This document shows positions 40,564-49,265 of a stretch of 64,000 bases of DNA, one piece after another. The notes under the pieces are model-generated. The model did not search any database. It was given only the letters and a program-made list of their open reading frames with translations, and was not told the origin of the DNA. The stretch's first letter is position 1. Every line of letters starts with the position of its first letter. Position numbers and translations under genes: made by a program. Source of the stretch: Methanococcus voltae (GTDB taxonomy: Archaea > AGJL01 > Methanococci > Methanococcales > Methanococcaceae); NCBI RefSeq assembly GCF_017875395.1, contig NZ_JAGGMO010000001.1, forward strand, positions 62,001-126,000. Reading direction: 5' to 3'.

Positions 40564-40725
40564 TTATTTTTTGTTTGAAGTACTAAGTGCATCTGCTTTG
40601 CTAACAATTTCATCGTTTGCACGGATTAATAAAAAACTACCGTAATCTTCGATTGAAATATATTCCTTAAAATATGCAGATACAGATTTTACAATTTTTA
40701 ATGATTTTTTTGCCATTTGATTCAT
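40564..40725 (-). CDS. Putative small protein, 53 aa
   Basis: The frame starts MNQMAKKSLKIVKSVSAYFK and ends in SKADALSTSNKK. A GGCGATAAAG stretch lies before the ATG, and a second Met at codon 4 is equally placed. The composition is like that of real genes, basic at the N-terminus and mixed helix/strand. I do not recognise it. The downstream neighbour in the same direction is the winged-helix gene, so the two may form a pair. Confidence 0.45.
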   Translation of the reverse strand: MNQMAKKSLKIVKSVSAYFKEYISIEDYGSFLLIRANDEIVSKADALSTSNKK

Positions 40726-41003
40726 ACTTTATCGCCAAATTAATTATTTTAATTAATTATTTTAGTTTAATTTTAAATTTTTTTATTATTTGATATATCA
40801 CCTCAATAAATAAAATTAATAAATAATCATAATATAATAAACTATTTCATAATATAAATATTTTTTCAAAATTTTGAAATAAACTATATTGTAAGATAAT
40901 AATAAAATGATAAAGTGGTGAAATAAAAAATAATGATAAAAAATAAGCATAGTAATGAAAAGTAATAATAAAATTAAAAAAATAAAAGTAAGGAGCTATA
41001 GAA

Positions 41004-41852
41004 TTAGTAAGGCAATGGTAATCCTATTTCTTTTCTATGTGCTCTTTCCTTACCGTTGTTTTCCTTTTTAGAATTAGCTAATTTTTCAACTAATCCTAAT
41101 CCTGGTTTCACATCGTCAATATTCTTTATTTCTATAACGCCAGCTTCTTCCATAGCTTTATAGAATGCTTCACCTTTTGCGGTTCTAATGAATATAGTGC
41201 TCCAACCGTCTGGGCTACCAACTGAACCTGTTGAGATATCTGCAAGTTCTGCAGTATAGTCCATACATACGTGGCATGCGTGTTGCTCGTATGGGTGTGT
41301 GTCTTTTAACTTAATAGTTTTTACATCGCCCCATTTTGAATATACCCAGAATTTACCTTTTCCGATATCGGTTTTTGCGACATCTTCCATTTTGATTCCA
41401 CAGTGTTCTTCAATTATGGTTTTTAAACCATTGTATGGGAAGTTTTCCATACAGAAGATACCCATTACTAAAGCAATTTTATCAGGTACGTGTCTGTAAC
41501 CTATAGGGTACTTTAGCATTTTTCTGATTGATTGCACTTGGCAAGGAGTACCTACGAATCCTACCTTATCGCAACCGTATTCTCTTACAGCACTTTTTAA
41601 GACTGATAAGTTTGGTGAAGTTGTATATTTTGTACCTGCTGCACTTAAAACTTCGTCAACAGTTGTAGCCACCTTAGGTATTGCACAGAAATCTTCACCT
41701 TTATCTGCGACAATTACCCCATCAAGTAATCCACTTTCTAAACCGTGTATGTAAGCTGCTGATACAATACCACCGTCTTGTGATTTTTTACGGATTTGAT
41801 TATCAGTAGCTCTTGCGGATATAGCAAACTTGTATGAGCCGAATGGGTCCAT
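41004..41852 (-). CDS. fruB: F420-reducing hydrogenase, beta subunit
   Basis: FAD- and F420-binding subunit that passes electrons from the NiFe centre to coenzyme F420. The 282 residues are FrhB-like: [25 protein letters not shown] near the start, the [15 protein letters not shown] segment, [11 protein letters not shown] and [26 protein letters not shown], with cysteines for one 4Fe-4S cluster. AGAGGTGATTGG precedes the ATG. It is the last gene of the leftward A-D-G-B cluster. Confidence 0.94.
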   Translation of the reverse strand: MDPFGSYKFAISARATDNQIRKKSQDGGIVSAAYIHGLESGLLDGVIVADKGEDFCAIPKVATTVDEVLSAAGTKYTTSPNLSVLKSAVREYGCDKVGFVGTPCQVQSIRKMLKYPIGYRHVPDKIALVMGIFCMENFPYNGLKTIIEEHCGIKMEDVAKTDIGKGKFWVYSKWGDVKTIKLKDTHPYEQHACHVCMDYTAELADISTGSVGSPDGWSTIFIRTAKGEAFYKAMEEAGVIEIKNIDDVKPGLGLVEKLANSKKENNGKERAHRKEIGLPLPY

Positions 41853-41965
41853 CCAATCACCTCTGTTTTATAGTATTTCAACTTATTTTATTTTTTAATT
41901 TTGTATCCTATCTACATAATTGAAATAATTATTAATTAGGAAAAATTTAGTAATTATTTTGCTAA

Positions 41966-42652
41966 TTACTCTATTTTTTCAATTAATTCAGGGAATCTTA
42001 TTCTTGGACACTGTACGCTACAAGCACCGCATTTTATACAAATTTCTTTGTCAATTGCAGGTCTTCCGCACTCCATTGATACAGCTCTTGTTGGACAAGC
42101 TGCTGCACAGGCTCCACATCCCATACATAATGATTTGTTAATTACTTTAACGATTAAATCGCATCCGCAAGCTTCACTACCATATTTAGCGAGTTCCGCA
42201 TATGGTTCTAAGTAATCCATATCTCCTTCGAGTGCAGCGGTTATAACAGCCACTATTGACTCAGGTGATGGTGGACATCCTGGTATTGCGAGGTCACATT
42301 TTACAACTTCAGTTAACGGAGCAAATGCGTCATGTACTGGTTTTGACATTTGTCCGCCTCTTGAAAATCTTGTAATGTTTCCACTTGCAGCACATGCGCC
42401 TAATGCCACAAGTATTTTAGCTTTTTCTCTACAAGCGAGTGCAGTTTCTAATGCGTGGTGGTCGCTTAAGCATACGCTACCTTCCAATAAGATAATATCT
42501 ACATCATCAGGTACTTCCTTAACATCTGCTAAAGTTTGTGAATATACTAAGTCAATAGCACCTAATACATCCAATAACTTCTCATATGTGTCGGCAAGGG
42601 ATACTAAGCATCCACAGCAACTGCTTAATTGTACGTGGGCAACTTTAACCAT
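41966..42652 (-). CDS. fruG: F420-reducing hydrogenase, gamma (small) subunit
   Basis: Electron-relay subunit with three 4Fe-4S clusters. From the ATG behind GGGAGGAAATACA (the open frame begins 16 codons earlier) it has 228 residues. The proximal cluster site is [15 protein letters not shown] with GACAASGN and [10 protein letters not shown]. The C-terminal ferredoxin part has [15 protein letters not shown] and [13 protein letters not shown]. fruB starts 113 bp downstream and fruD lies 330 bp upstream, so it may have its own promoter or processing site. Confidence 0.94.
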   Translation of the reverse strand: MVKVAHVQLSSCCGCLVSLADTYEKLLDVLGAIDLVYSQTLADVKEVPDDVDIILLEGSVCLSDHHALETALACREKAKILVALGACAASGNITRFSRGGQMSKPVHDAFAPLTEVVKCDLAIPGCPPSPESIVAVITAALEGDMDYLEPYAELAKYGSEACGCDLIVKVINKSLCMGCGACAAACPTRAVSMECGRPAIDKEICIKCGACSVQCPRIRFPELIEKIE

Positions 42653-42982
42653 TGTATTTCCTCCCTCATCATTTTGATAAGTTATTAAGACAAATAACAA
42701 TTTGGCCTTAATTTTTAATAAACGGTGAATTTAGCAAATTCATAATTGCTAAATTTAATAGTAATACAACATATTGTTAGAATAAATATGATAATTAATG
42801 TCAATATCATTTAATATCGATATCATCTTATTCTTAAATTTTAAATCAATTAGTCACGTTAATGATTAAAAATCCATAAATATTTTTATTAATCTCAATC
42901 AATAGTAATCAATTATTGATTAATCATAATAATTCAATTCCCATTATTTTTTTACTTAACTTTAATTATAGTATGGATGTAT
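42653..42982. other. 330-bp spacer between fruD and fruG
   Basis: Unusually long gap inside the hydrogenase cluster with no ORF. It holds an inverted repeat at 42728-42755 and several ATATCATTTAATATCGATATCAT-like short dyads near 42800-42822. It may carry a terminator, an internal promoter or an RNA-processing site that adjusts the level of fruG and fruB. Confidence 0.55.
42728..42755. promoter_or_regulatory. Inverted repeat upstream of fruG
   Basis: AATTTAGCAA and TTGCTAAATT form perfect 10-bp arms around an 8-base loop. The site is about 76 bp upstream of the fruG start. It could act as an operator, or as a hairpin in the fru transcript. Confidence 0.5.
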
Positions 42983-43504
42983 CTAATTCCCCCTTATGTC
43001 AGATAATATGATGTTTACAGCATCATCAACAGCATTTTCCACTTCTTCACACAATTCCAATACAACGTCAGGTTCTGAAACGTATTTTGCTTGACAACCG
43101 ATAACTTTGTATTTTATGTTGTTTTCTGTGCAAATTCTGTTTAATGTGGTGGATAATGGCCAATCATGACTATCTACTTTAGTGTGTTCGGGATTAGGAA
43201 GGTTTTCCTTTGTAAGTATCTCAATAGTGCCAGGTTCAAGCCCATAATCAATAACATCTACAACAGTTATATTCTTAACTTTAGAACTTTCGTCAATTAA
43301 AGTAAGTACCTGTTGAGGTGCCCCCGCCCCAGCATCTACAAGTGCTATGTGTTCCTTTTCCTCATCAGTTAACAAATCTTGTAATTTTTCGATAACGTGA
43401 ACACTAAATCCATCGTCAGCAAAAAGGATATTTCCACAAGCTAATATCAGAGTTTCTTTTAACAAATATGATGGGGTTAAGTCAAATTCTTGTTCATTGC
43501 TCAT
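42983..43504 (-). CDS. fruD: Hydrogenase maturation endopeptidase of the fru cluster
   Basis: Ni-dependent protease that trims the C-terminus of the large subunit after NiFe insertion. The 173 residues (ATG behind AGGATGTATATT; the frame opens three codons earlier) have [20 protein letters not shown] at the N-terminus, [12 protein letters not shown], the [15 protein letters not shown] segment and the [10 protein letters not shown] His. Asp/Glu/His for nickel recognition are in place. It sits between fruA and fruG, the expected place, and its substrate is the 17-residue tail of FruA. Confidence 0.92.
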   Translation of the reverse strand: MSNEQEFDLTPSYLLKETLILACGNILFADDGFSVHVIEKLQDLLTDEEKEHIALVDAGAGAPQQVLTLIDESSKVKNITVVDVIDYGLEPGTIEILTKENLPNPEHTKVDSHDWPLSTTLNRICTENNIKYKVIGCQAKYVSEPDVVLELCEEVENAVDDAVNIILSDIRGN

Positions 43505-43640
43505 AATATACATCCTATATTAATTAATATTAGTAATATTTGTAATATTAATTATGTTGAATTAATTATGTTATTTATTAAATTTAAATAGCCTATTATG
43601 AATAAATCACATAGTACAGTTTATCTAATTAATTTTATTA

Positions 43641-43670
43641 TATTATAAGTCCTTTCGGTTCCTTATAATA
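43641..43670 (-). promoter_or_regulatory. SECIS element of fruA
   Basis: On the minus strand a 9-bp stem (TATTATAAG with CTTATAATA) closes an internal loop with GAA on one side and A on the other, then a CC/GG clamp and a GAAA apical loop. The GAA/A internal bulge is the mark of archaeal selenocysteine insertion elements, which lie in the 3' untranslated region. It begins one base after the fruA TAA stop at 43672-43674. Confidence 0.88.
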
Positions 43671-43671
43671 C

Positions 43672-44907
43672 TTAAAATCTTCTTAAATCTACTACTTTTC
43701 TTGTCTGTTCATCTTTCACGATGATGTGCGTTGCACATGAAGCTCATATATCGTATGCTCTCATGATTACTTCCGCATATTTGTGGTGGTACCCTTCAAT
43801 AGCCTTTTCAACTACTGGCATGTTCCATGTTGAAGCTGCGATGATTCTGTAGTTTTTAATTCTACCATCTGCGCCCACTTCTGCCATGTGTGTGTTTGTA
43901 GCTCTTGGAGCTTCGTGTACACCTACACCGAATCCATCTTTGTATTCTGGTGTAATTTTAGTAGCACCTTCAATGTTTAAGTCATCGAGTAATTGTAATG
44001 ACCTTTCAACAGCACCTAAGTTTTCTAATGCTCTTGCAAGGTTAAGATCCATTACGCCACCGTCTGTTCTGAATGAACCAAATTTAACCATTCTTGCTCT
44101 TGGTCCGCCCTCTGCAGGACTTCCCAAGTATAATGGAATTTGATTTGTTGCGGTTTGAGCGATTTCTGGATAATTAGCATAATAATTTTGAGCGGTTAAT
44201 TCAGAAATATCATCTAAATCTAATTTAGTTCTGTCACCGAATGTTGTATCGGTTGCAATGTATGGTAAATCGTGCTTTCCTAAATCAGGGATTCCGATTT
44301 CATCCAAATATCTTTCTGTCAACATTTCGATAATGTCGTACATTTGTCTTGCATCTTTTTGGTATTCTTTGCAAGCGTAGTATAATTTTGCCTTAGCTCT
44401 TTCGGAGATATTATTTCTCATACCACCAATTACTAAGTTAGGTGGGTGGATACCTTCTCCCCCAACGGTATCTACGATTAATTGACCCTCTTTTCTCATT
44501 TTTTGAATCAATTTAATACCGTCTATTCTTAAGGTATCTGCCTCTTCAGGTTTTAACAAATCATCCACAATTAACAAATGATGTAATGGGTGTGAATGCA
44601 TTCTGTTGCCTAAACCTAAGAGTTCTCTTAATATTGTACCATCTTGCGGAATTTCCGCGCCGATAGCGTTTTCGATAGCTTCACATGATGCTATACCGTG
44701 TGTAGCCTGACATATTCCACATATTCTCATAACTGCAATAGGTCCAAATGCTGCAGGCTTTCCTTGAAGCATTGTTTCAAATCCTCTCACAGGAGTGGTA
44801 TTTGGATAAAATGCTTTGGTTACAATTCCGTCATCGTCCACATTTAAAACGAGTTTGGCGTGCCCCTCATGTCTTGTTGTAGGAGCAATTGTTATAGGTT
44901 CTGCCAC
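43672..44907 (-). CDS. fruA: F420-reducing selenohydrogenase, alpha (large) subunit, with selenocysteine
   Basis: NiFe(Se) large subunit that oxidises H2. The N-terminal metal motif RICGICQATHG is present. The apparent stop, TGA at 43744-43746, falls where the first Cys of the C-terminal DPCxxCxxH motif should be; read as selenocysteine (residue 388) the chain continues I-U-A-S-C-A-T-H, then a 17-residue tail ending in TAA. The total is 411 residues. A SECIS hairpin follows. The start used here is the GTG at 44905-44907, five bases after a strong GGAGGTGA; the GTG at 44914 overlaps that site and is unlikely. FruD would remove the tail after the His. Expression should depend on selenium supply. 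Confidence 0.93.
43744..43746 (-). other. UGA selenocysteine codon in fruA
   Basis: In-frame TGA on the minus strand. It is flanked by codons for Asp-Ile before and Ala-Ser-Cys-Ala-Thr-His after, which is the NiFe ligand motif with Sec in place of the first Cys. Confidence 0.9.
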
Positions 44908-44958
44908 AATGGTCACCTCCGAGGTAATCTACATATAACGAATTATGTTTCTATTAGG

Positions 44959-44969
44959 TATTATATAAA
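44959..44969 (-). promoter_or_regulatory. Likely TATA box of the fru operon
   Basis: TTTATATAATA on the minus strand, a good box A, about 50-60 bases before the fruA start. The proximal 21-bp direct repeat overlaps its upstream edge. Confidence 0.55.
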
Positions 44970-44985
44970 CTGATATCTCTTTAAA
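44965..44985. promoter_or_regulatory. Proximal 21-bp direct repeat of the fru promoter
   Basis: The shared core is GATATCTCTTTAAA-like (ATAAACT[G/A]ATATCTCTTTAAA). This copy differs from the distal one by a single base and touches the TATA element, as expected for a regulator or BRE-neighbouring activator site. Confidence 0.6.
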
Positions 44986-44997
44986 AATATAAATGGG

Positions 44998-45019
44998 GGT
45001 ATTTAATTAATTAAATACC
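44998..45019. promoter_or_regulatory. 22-bp perfect palindrome between the fru repeats
   Basis: Arms GGTATTTAATT and AATTAAATACC are exact reverse complements. The site lies between the two direct repeats. Confidence 0.6.
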
Positions 45020-45033
45020 TAAGATTGTTAAAA

Positions 45034-45054
45034 ATAAACTAATATCTCTTTAAA
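45034..45054. promoter_or_regulatory. Distal 21-bp direct repeat of the fru promoter
   Basis: Matches the proximal repeat at 20 of 21 positions in the same orientation, 69 bp further upstream of fruA. The rest of the 427-bp gap up to 45343 is A+T-rich with no ORF. Confidence 0.6.
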
Positions 45055-45343
45055 TCATTTTATTAGTTAATAGATATTAAAAGAATTAAAAATATGGTAA
45101 ATTATGGTCAAATAAATAATTGATATGTCGTATTTTAAAAATAAGTATCTATATCGTAATATATTTTTTACAAAATTTAAAAGTAATGTATCAAAAAAAT
45201 GATTTGCAATTAATATTAATGAGTATAGTATTAATAATTTTAAATATGTAATACTTAAATAATACTTATTAAAAAAAGGTAATAAAAAGAGTAATTATAA
45301 GATAATTACAAGTAGATATATTGTTAATTATCTTGTTAATTAC

Positions 45344-47452
45344 TTATAATTTCCAAGATATACCAAGTAATTCACTATATTTATCTAAAACTCTTGATAT
45401 ATATTCGTCTAAAGCTTTATCGCCATCTTCTTCAAATTTTTTAGCCCATTTTTCATTTTCAAAGTCTTTTGCGCCACAAGCTATTAATTCTTTTACCCTG
45501 TGACTTTCTATAACATGAGGATAGCCCACTTTTAAATCATAATTATAGATTTTTTCAAGTAATTTTAAACTAACTTCGTGCAAATTATTTGACAAATAGT
45601 AGTTAACTCCATTAAATTCATTTAATTCATTTAATTCGTCTGATTTTTCCATATCTATTTTTTCTTCATCTTTGAACACTTCTGCTAGTAATTCATCTAA
45701 AACTGGCAATATCCATTTTCTATGGAATCGGCAAATGCCTAAGTTTTCAAGAGTTATCTCTTCAGTTGCACCTTTAACACTTAAAGTAGCTAACTCTTCA
45801 GGCTCTAAAAATACCCCATTTTGATAATACGTAAGATATTTCCCCTGGATTAAATAAGGGATATAGTTACCTATTGCCCAATACATAGTTGGAGATATTT
45901 GCCCATTGTGTCCAAATGCCACATATACTGCAAAATCATTGAAATTTAAAGGTTCTTGACTTTCTATACAGTTTGATTTATATTTTCTGAACTTTTCAAC
46001 TTTTGCGTTGCAATCTGAAGTATTTAATTCATGCAATCTTTCCTTATAAATTTCATTTAATTCTTTTCCGGCATATCTTGTATCTTTTCTCAATAATGGG
46101 ATTAATTGCTCAATTTTCTCATAGTCTAGATTTTCTAAATTTATTTGCTTTGATTGAATTAATTCTTTGGTATTTTCATTTAAACCATAAACAATTAAAT
46201 TTGCAAGAATTATTGCCTGCTCTGCATTGTGGTTTGAACATTTTAAGATATTTTCGTCAGTATCGTAATCTTCGACATCAAAATAAGGCATTTTGATACC
46301 CACTTCTTCAGGCTTTAAAAGTTCCACGTTTAAAAGTTCAAAAACCCATGCGCACAAGTTTCCGAACTCGATTGCATCCATTCCTAAACTATCTACGGCG
46401 TGAACCACTTTATCAACTGCGTATATGTCAAAAATACCTAAACAAGGACCATTAGCTTCATAAGGTTCATAATCTACGTGCATTCCTTTTCTATATTTTT
46501 TACAGGCTACAGGACAAGGTTCTCCACAATTTGTCCAATTTTTAGGTATTATAGATTCTTCGTCAAATTGAGCTACAAAATACTTCAAAATTTTGTCATG
46601 GAAATACAAACGGTCATCTTTTTCTATAAATGGAGTTCTCCAATTAAATATTGGCGTTAAATCCATTGCAGTTTTGTAATTATTTCCAAAAGTCCCACCT
46701 GTTTCAGTTTTTTTGCTGTACCGGTATTTTTCAGTATTTGAAAGTACTGCCTCGATATAAGGCTTATTGTGGCACGTTTCTACTATTTTTTTAAGTTTTA
46801 ACTCTTTTTCAATATCTTTTTTATAGTTATCTCCGAAAAATACGACCCCTATGACATTGTGGCATTGGTATAATGCTGAACCGCAACCACCCCTTGCTGC
46901 CCAGTCTTCAGAACCTTCTACGATTATACCATTTTTTATAGTTTGAGAATATATCCCCGCCATATCTGTGGTTATTGCACTTGGCCCCACCATAAAAGCT
47001 CTAAAATTCTCATCAATCTGTTTATATTGATCTATTAAATAATCGTTTAATTCATAAACACTTTTAAACCTTCCCTGTTCAAATTCCTCAAGTTCTTTAA
47101 ACTCTAAGCTAAAATTACCGTTTCCATTTAAAATTATTAGACTTGGTTTTTCACATCTTCCTTTAATTGCGATGTTGTCCAATCCAGTATTTTGGAGAGT
47201 ATAGCCTGCTCCCCCCATTGCTGAAAAATGGAAACCTTTCCATAACGGTGATCTAAAGGAAAATATTAACCTATGACCCCCAATAATCGGCAATACACCT
47301 TTTCCAACACAAAATATATTTTTATCACTATATACGTCTTCTTTGTAAGTTTCATAATCATCATGGAGTTTCATACCCCAATCTAATGGTAAATATGTGC
47401 CTACTACTGTTTCGTAGGTTTTTGATGACGCATCGATTATTATATTTCTCAT
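45344..47452 (-). CDS. Aldehyde:ferredoxin oxidoreductase (tungsten-type)
   Basis: Oxidises aldehydes to acids with ferredoxin as acceptor, using a tungstopterin and a 4Fe-4S cluster. The 702 residues include GAGYTLQNTGLDNIAIKGR, the pterin-binding AARGGCGSALY region, and the cluster motif NCGEPCPVACKKYR (about 305-318). DSLGMDAIEFGNLCAW near 355 is the family's second pterin segment, and GICRFHRKWI near 570 lies near the expected last Cys. GGGGATACA precedes the ATG. It is divergent from a winged-helix regulator. Confidence 0.9.
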   Translation of the reverse strand: MRNIIIDASSKTYETVVGTYLPLDWGMKLHDDYETYKEDVYSDKNIFCVGKGVLPIIGGHRLIFSFRSPLWKGFHFSAMGGAGYTLQNTGLDNIAIKGRCEKPSLIILNGNGNFSLEFKELEEFEQGRFKSVYELNDYLIDQYKQIDENFRAFMVGPSAITTDMAGIYSQTIKNGIIVEGSEDWAARGGCGSALYQCHNVIGVVFFGDNYKKDIEKELKLKKIVETCHNKPYIEAVLSNTEKYRYSKKTETGGTFGNNYKTAMDLTPIFNWRTPFIEKDDRLYFHDKILKYFVAQFDEESIIPKNWTNCGEPCPVACKKYRKGMHVDYEPYEANGPCLGIFDIYAVDKVVHAVDSLGMDAIEFGNLCAWVFELLNVELLKPEEVGIKMPYFDVEDYDTDENILKCSNHNAEQAIILANLIVYGLNENTKELIQSKQINLENLDYEKIEQLIPLLRKDTRYAGKELNEIYKERLHELNTSDCNAKVEKFRKYKSNCIESQEPLNFNDFAVYVAFGHNGQISPTMYWAIGNYIPYLIQGKYLTYYQNGVFLEPEELATLSVKGATEEITLENLGICRFHRKWILPVLDELLAEVFKDEEKIDMEKSDELNELNEFNGVNYYLSNNLHEVSLKLLEKIYNYDLKVGYPHVIESHRVKELIACGAKDFENEKWAKKFEEDGDKALDEYISRVLDKYSELLGISWKL

Positions 47453-47576
47453 TGTATCCCCATTTATTTGTTTTCTGTGATTTCAGCATATGACATATAA
47501 TATATATGATATAATATAGAATACGTAGTATAATTATATATCTTAATCATAGATTGAATTTAACCGAACAATTCTA

Positions 47577-47610
47577 AAAGTATTTTAAATAGTAACAGAC
47601 AAAATACTTT
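47577..47610. promoter_or_regulatory. Inverted repeat between AOR and the winged-helix gene
   Basis: AAAGTATTTT (47577-47586) and AAAATACTTT (47601-47610) are perfect 10-bp arms with a 14-base spacer. The spacing puts the half-sites about two helical turns apart, as for a dimeric winged-helix regulator. It lies about 85 bp before the regulator gene and 125 bp before the AOR gene. Confidence 0.55.
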
Positions 47611-47694
47611 AAATTACAAGATTATAGTATATTGATATTATTGGAAATCATATTTTAAAATATAAAAAAATTAAAATTGAATATAAGGGATATT

Positions 47695-48273
47695 ATGCAA
47701 ATTGAAATCGATAAAAAAGTTATAAAAGCCCTTTCTGCCCGTTCAAGAGTTAAAATATTGAAAAAATTAAATCAAAAAAGATATACGGTTACAGAATTGT
47801 CCAAAGCTCTTAATTTATCTAAATCAACTGTTCACGAACATTTATCGATTATGCTTGACGGAGGACTTGTTGAAAAGCATGACGATGGACATAAGTGGAT
47901 ATACTACGGAATGACTAGTAAAGGTAAACTCATATTGAATAGCCAGTTTGAAAAAACTATCGTATTATTCCCATTATCTGTCGTTGCCTTTGTAAGTGGG
48001 TTTTACAGCTTATTCATATATGGAAAAGGAACTATTGTTTCACCAATGATGGCAAGAACTACGGCAATTTCTTACGGGGAAGCGACCAAGGATTCCGCTA
48101 ACCTTTTAATGGCTGAAAAAGCCACATCTGTTGCAGAAACTATGGTACATCATGACCCTGCAAATTTGATAATTGGGCTAATACTTTTGGGAATTGCATT
48201 TTTTATGATGAATCACATATACCAAACTTATAAAAATGCAAAAATTAATGAAAATCGCTATAGGATAGATTAA
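47695..48273 (+). CDS. ArsR-type winged-helix regulator with two membrane helices
   Basis: 192 residues from the ATG behind AAGGGATATT (a TTG six codons upstream is possible). Residues 8-80 are an ArsR-like winged helix: ALSARSRVKILKKLNQKRYTVTELSKALNLSKSTVHEHLSIMLDGGLVEKHD, then a wing with KWIYYGMT. Two hydrophobic segments follow (FPLSVVAFVSGFYSLFIYG and LIIGLILLGIAFFMM), making it a membrane-anchored DNA-binding protein. The loop between them contains Met and His residues. It is divergent from AOR and may regulate it. Confidence 0.82.
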   Translation: MQIEIDKKVIKALSARSRVKILKKLNQKRYTVTELSKALNLSKSTVHEHLSIMLDGGLVEKHDDGHKWIYYGMTSKGKLILNSQFEKTIVLFPLSVVAFVSGFYSLFIYGKGTIVSPMMARTTAISYGEATKDSANLLMAEKATSVAETMVHHDPANLIIGLILLGIAFFMMNHIYQTYKNAKINENRYRID

Positions 48274-48557
48274 TCAGCATATGTATAGCGTATGGTCAAT
48301 AAATTACCTATTTTCTATTATTTATTTTATTATAGATTATATTAATTTTTATAGATTATATTAATTTAGTATACTTTATTATTTTACATTATTTTTCTAT
48401 TTTTTATTATTTATTATAGATTATATTATTTTTTTGAATACTAAATTATATAAATAGTACTTTATCATATATTTTTTAAATGTAATTATATCTACGTAAT
48501 TATGAATAAACCTGCAGTTAAAATAACTATTTAATATGTATCAAATTTGGTGAACAG

Positions 48558-49154
48558 ATGGAAAAAATTGATAATATAGAATTAGATGAATTGGATAATA
48601 AAATGGATCACATATTAGCAGAATTTGTGGATATTTGTAGAAAACTATACGAAAGAAAATATGTAGTAGGCTCTGGGGGTAATGTAAGTATTAAAGTTGG
48701 AAATTTGGTATTTATAACACCTACAGGTCATATTTTAGGTTTTATGGAAAAAGAAAAGATATGTATTGTTGATATGGATGGCGACATTTTGAAAGGAAAA
48801 CCTACCTCCGAATTAAATATGCACCTTGGAATTTACAAAAATCGAAAGGATGTAAACGCTATTGTCCATACTCATTGTATGTACTGTACTGCATTCTCAA
48901 ATATGGATAAAAAAATAGACCTTATAACACCCGAAGGACAACTTTTTATTAGGAAAATTGATTATGTTGATTATTACCCTTGTGGAAGTATGGAATTAGC
49001 CAACGCTGTTTCTAAAAGCGAAGAAAGTGCAATTGTTTTAAAAAATCACGGATTGGTAACATTAGGCGATAATATTCTTGAAGCCTATTTAAAAACTGAA
49101 GTTGTAGAAGAACTTGCACAAATGAATTATATTATTCACAATATGAAAAAATAA
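48558..49154 (+). CDS. fucA: Class II aldolase, L-fuculose-1-phosphate aldolase type
   Basis: Zinc-dependent aldolase. The 198 residues carry [11 protein letters not shown], the [10 protein letters not shown] segment, [15 protein letters not shown] with two of the zinc His, and KNHGLVTLG with a third. The M. jannaschii homologue is proposed to make lactaldehyde for coenzyme F420 synthesis, which would link it to the F420-dependent hydrogenase genes nearby, although that is an inference. TTTGGTGAACAG precedes the ATG. Confidence 0.88.
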   Translation: MEKIDNIELDELDNKMDHILAEFVDICRKLYERKYVVGSGGNVSIKVGNLVFITPTGHILGFMEKEKICIVDMDGDILKGKPTSELNMHLGIYKNRKDVNAIVHTHCMYCTAFSNMDKKIDLITPEGQLFIRKIDYVDYYPCGSMELANAVSKSEESAIVLKNHGLVTLGDNILEAYLKTEVVEELAQMNYIIHNMKK

Positions 49155-49265
49155 ACTTAAAAATGCGTTAAAATAAAAACAATTTACTTAAAAATAAAAT
49201 AAAAAAATAAAAAAATAATAAAAATAAAAAATATCTATTTTAAATTTTGATTATTTTAATATATA

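Noticed and set aside
43744-44916. fruA ending at the TGA, starting at the GTG at 44914-44916
   Set aside because: The TGA interrupts the NiFe-binding motif and is followed by a conserved tail and a SECIS hairpin; the upstream GTG overlaps the ribosome binding site.
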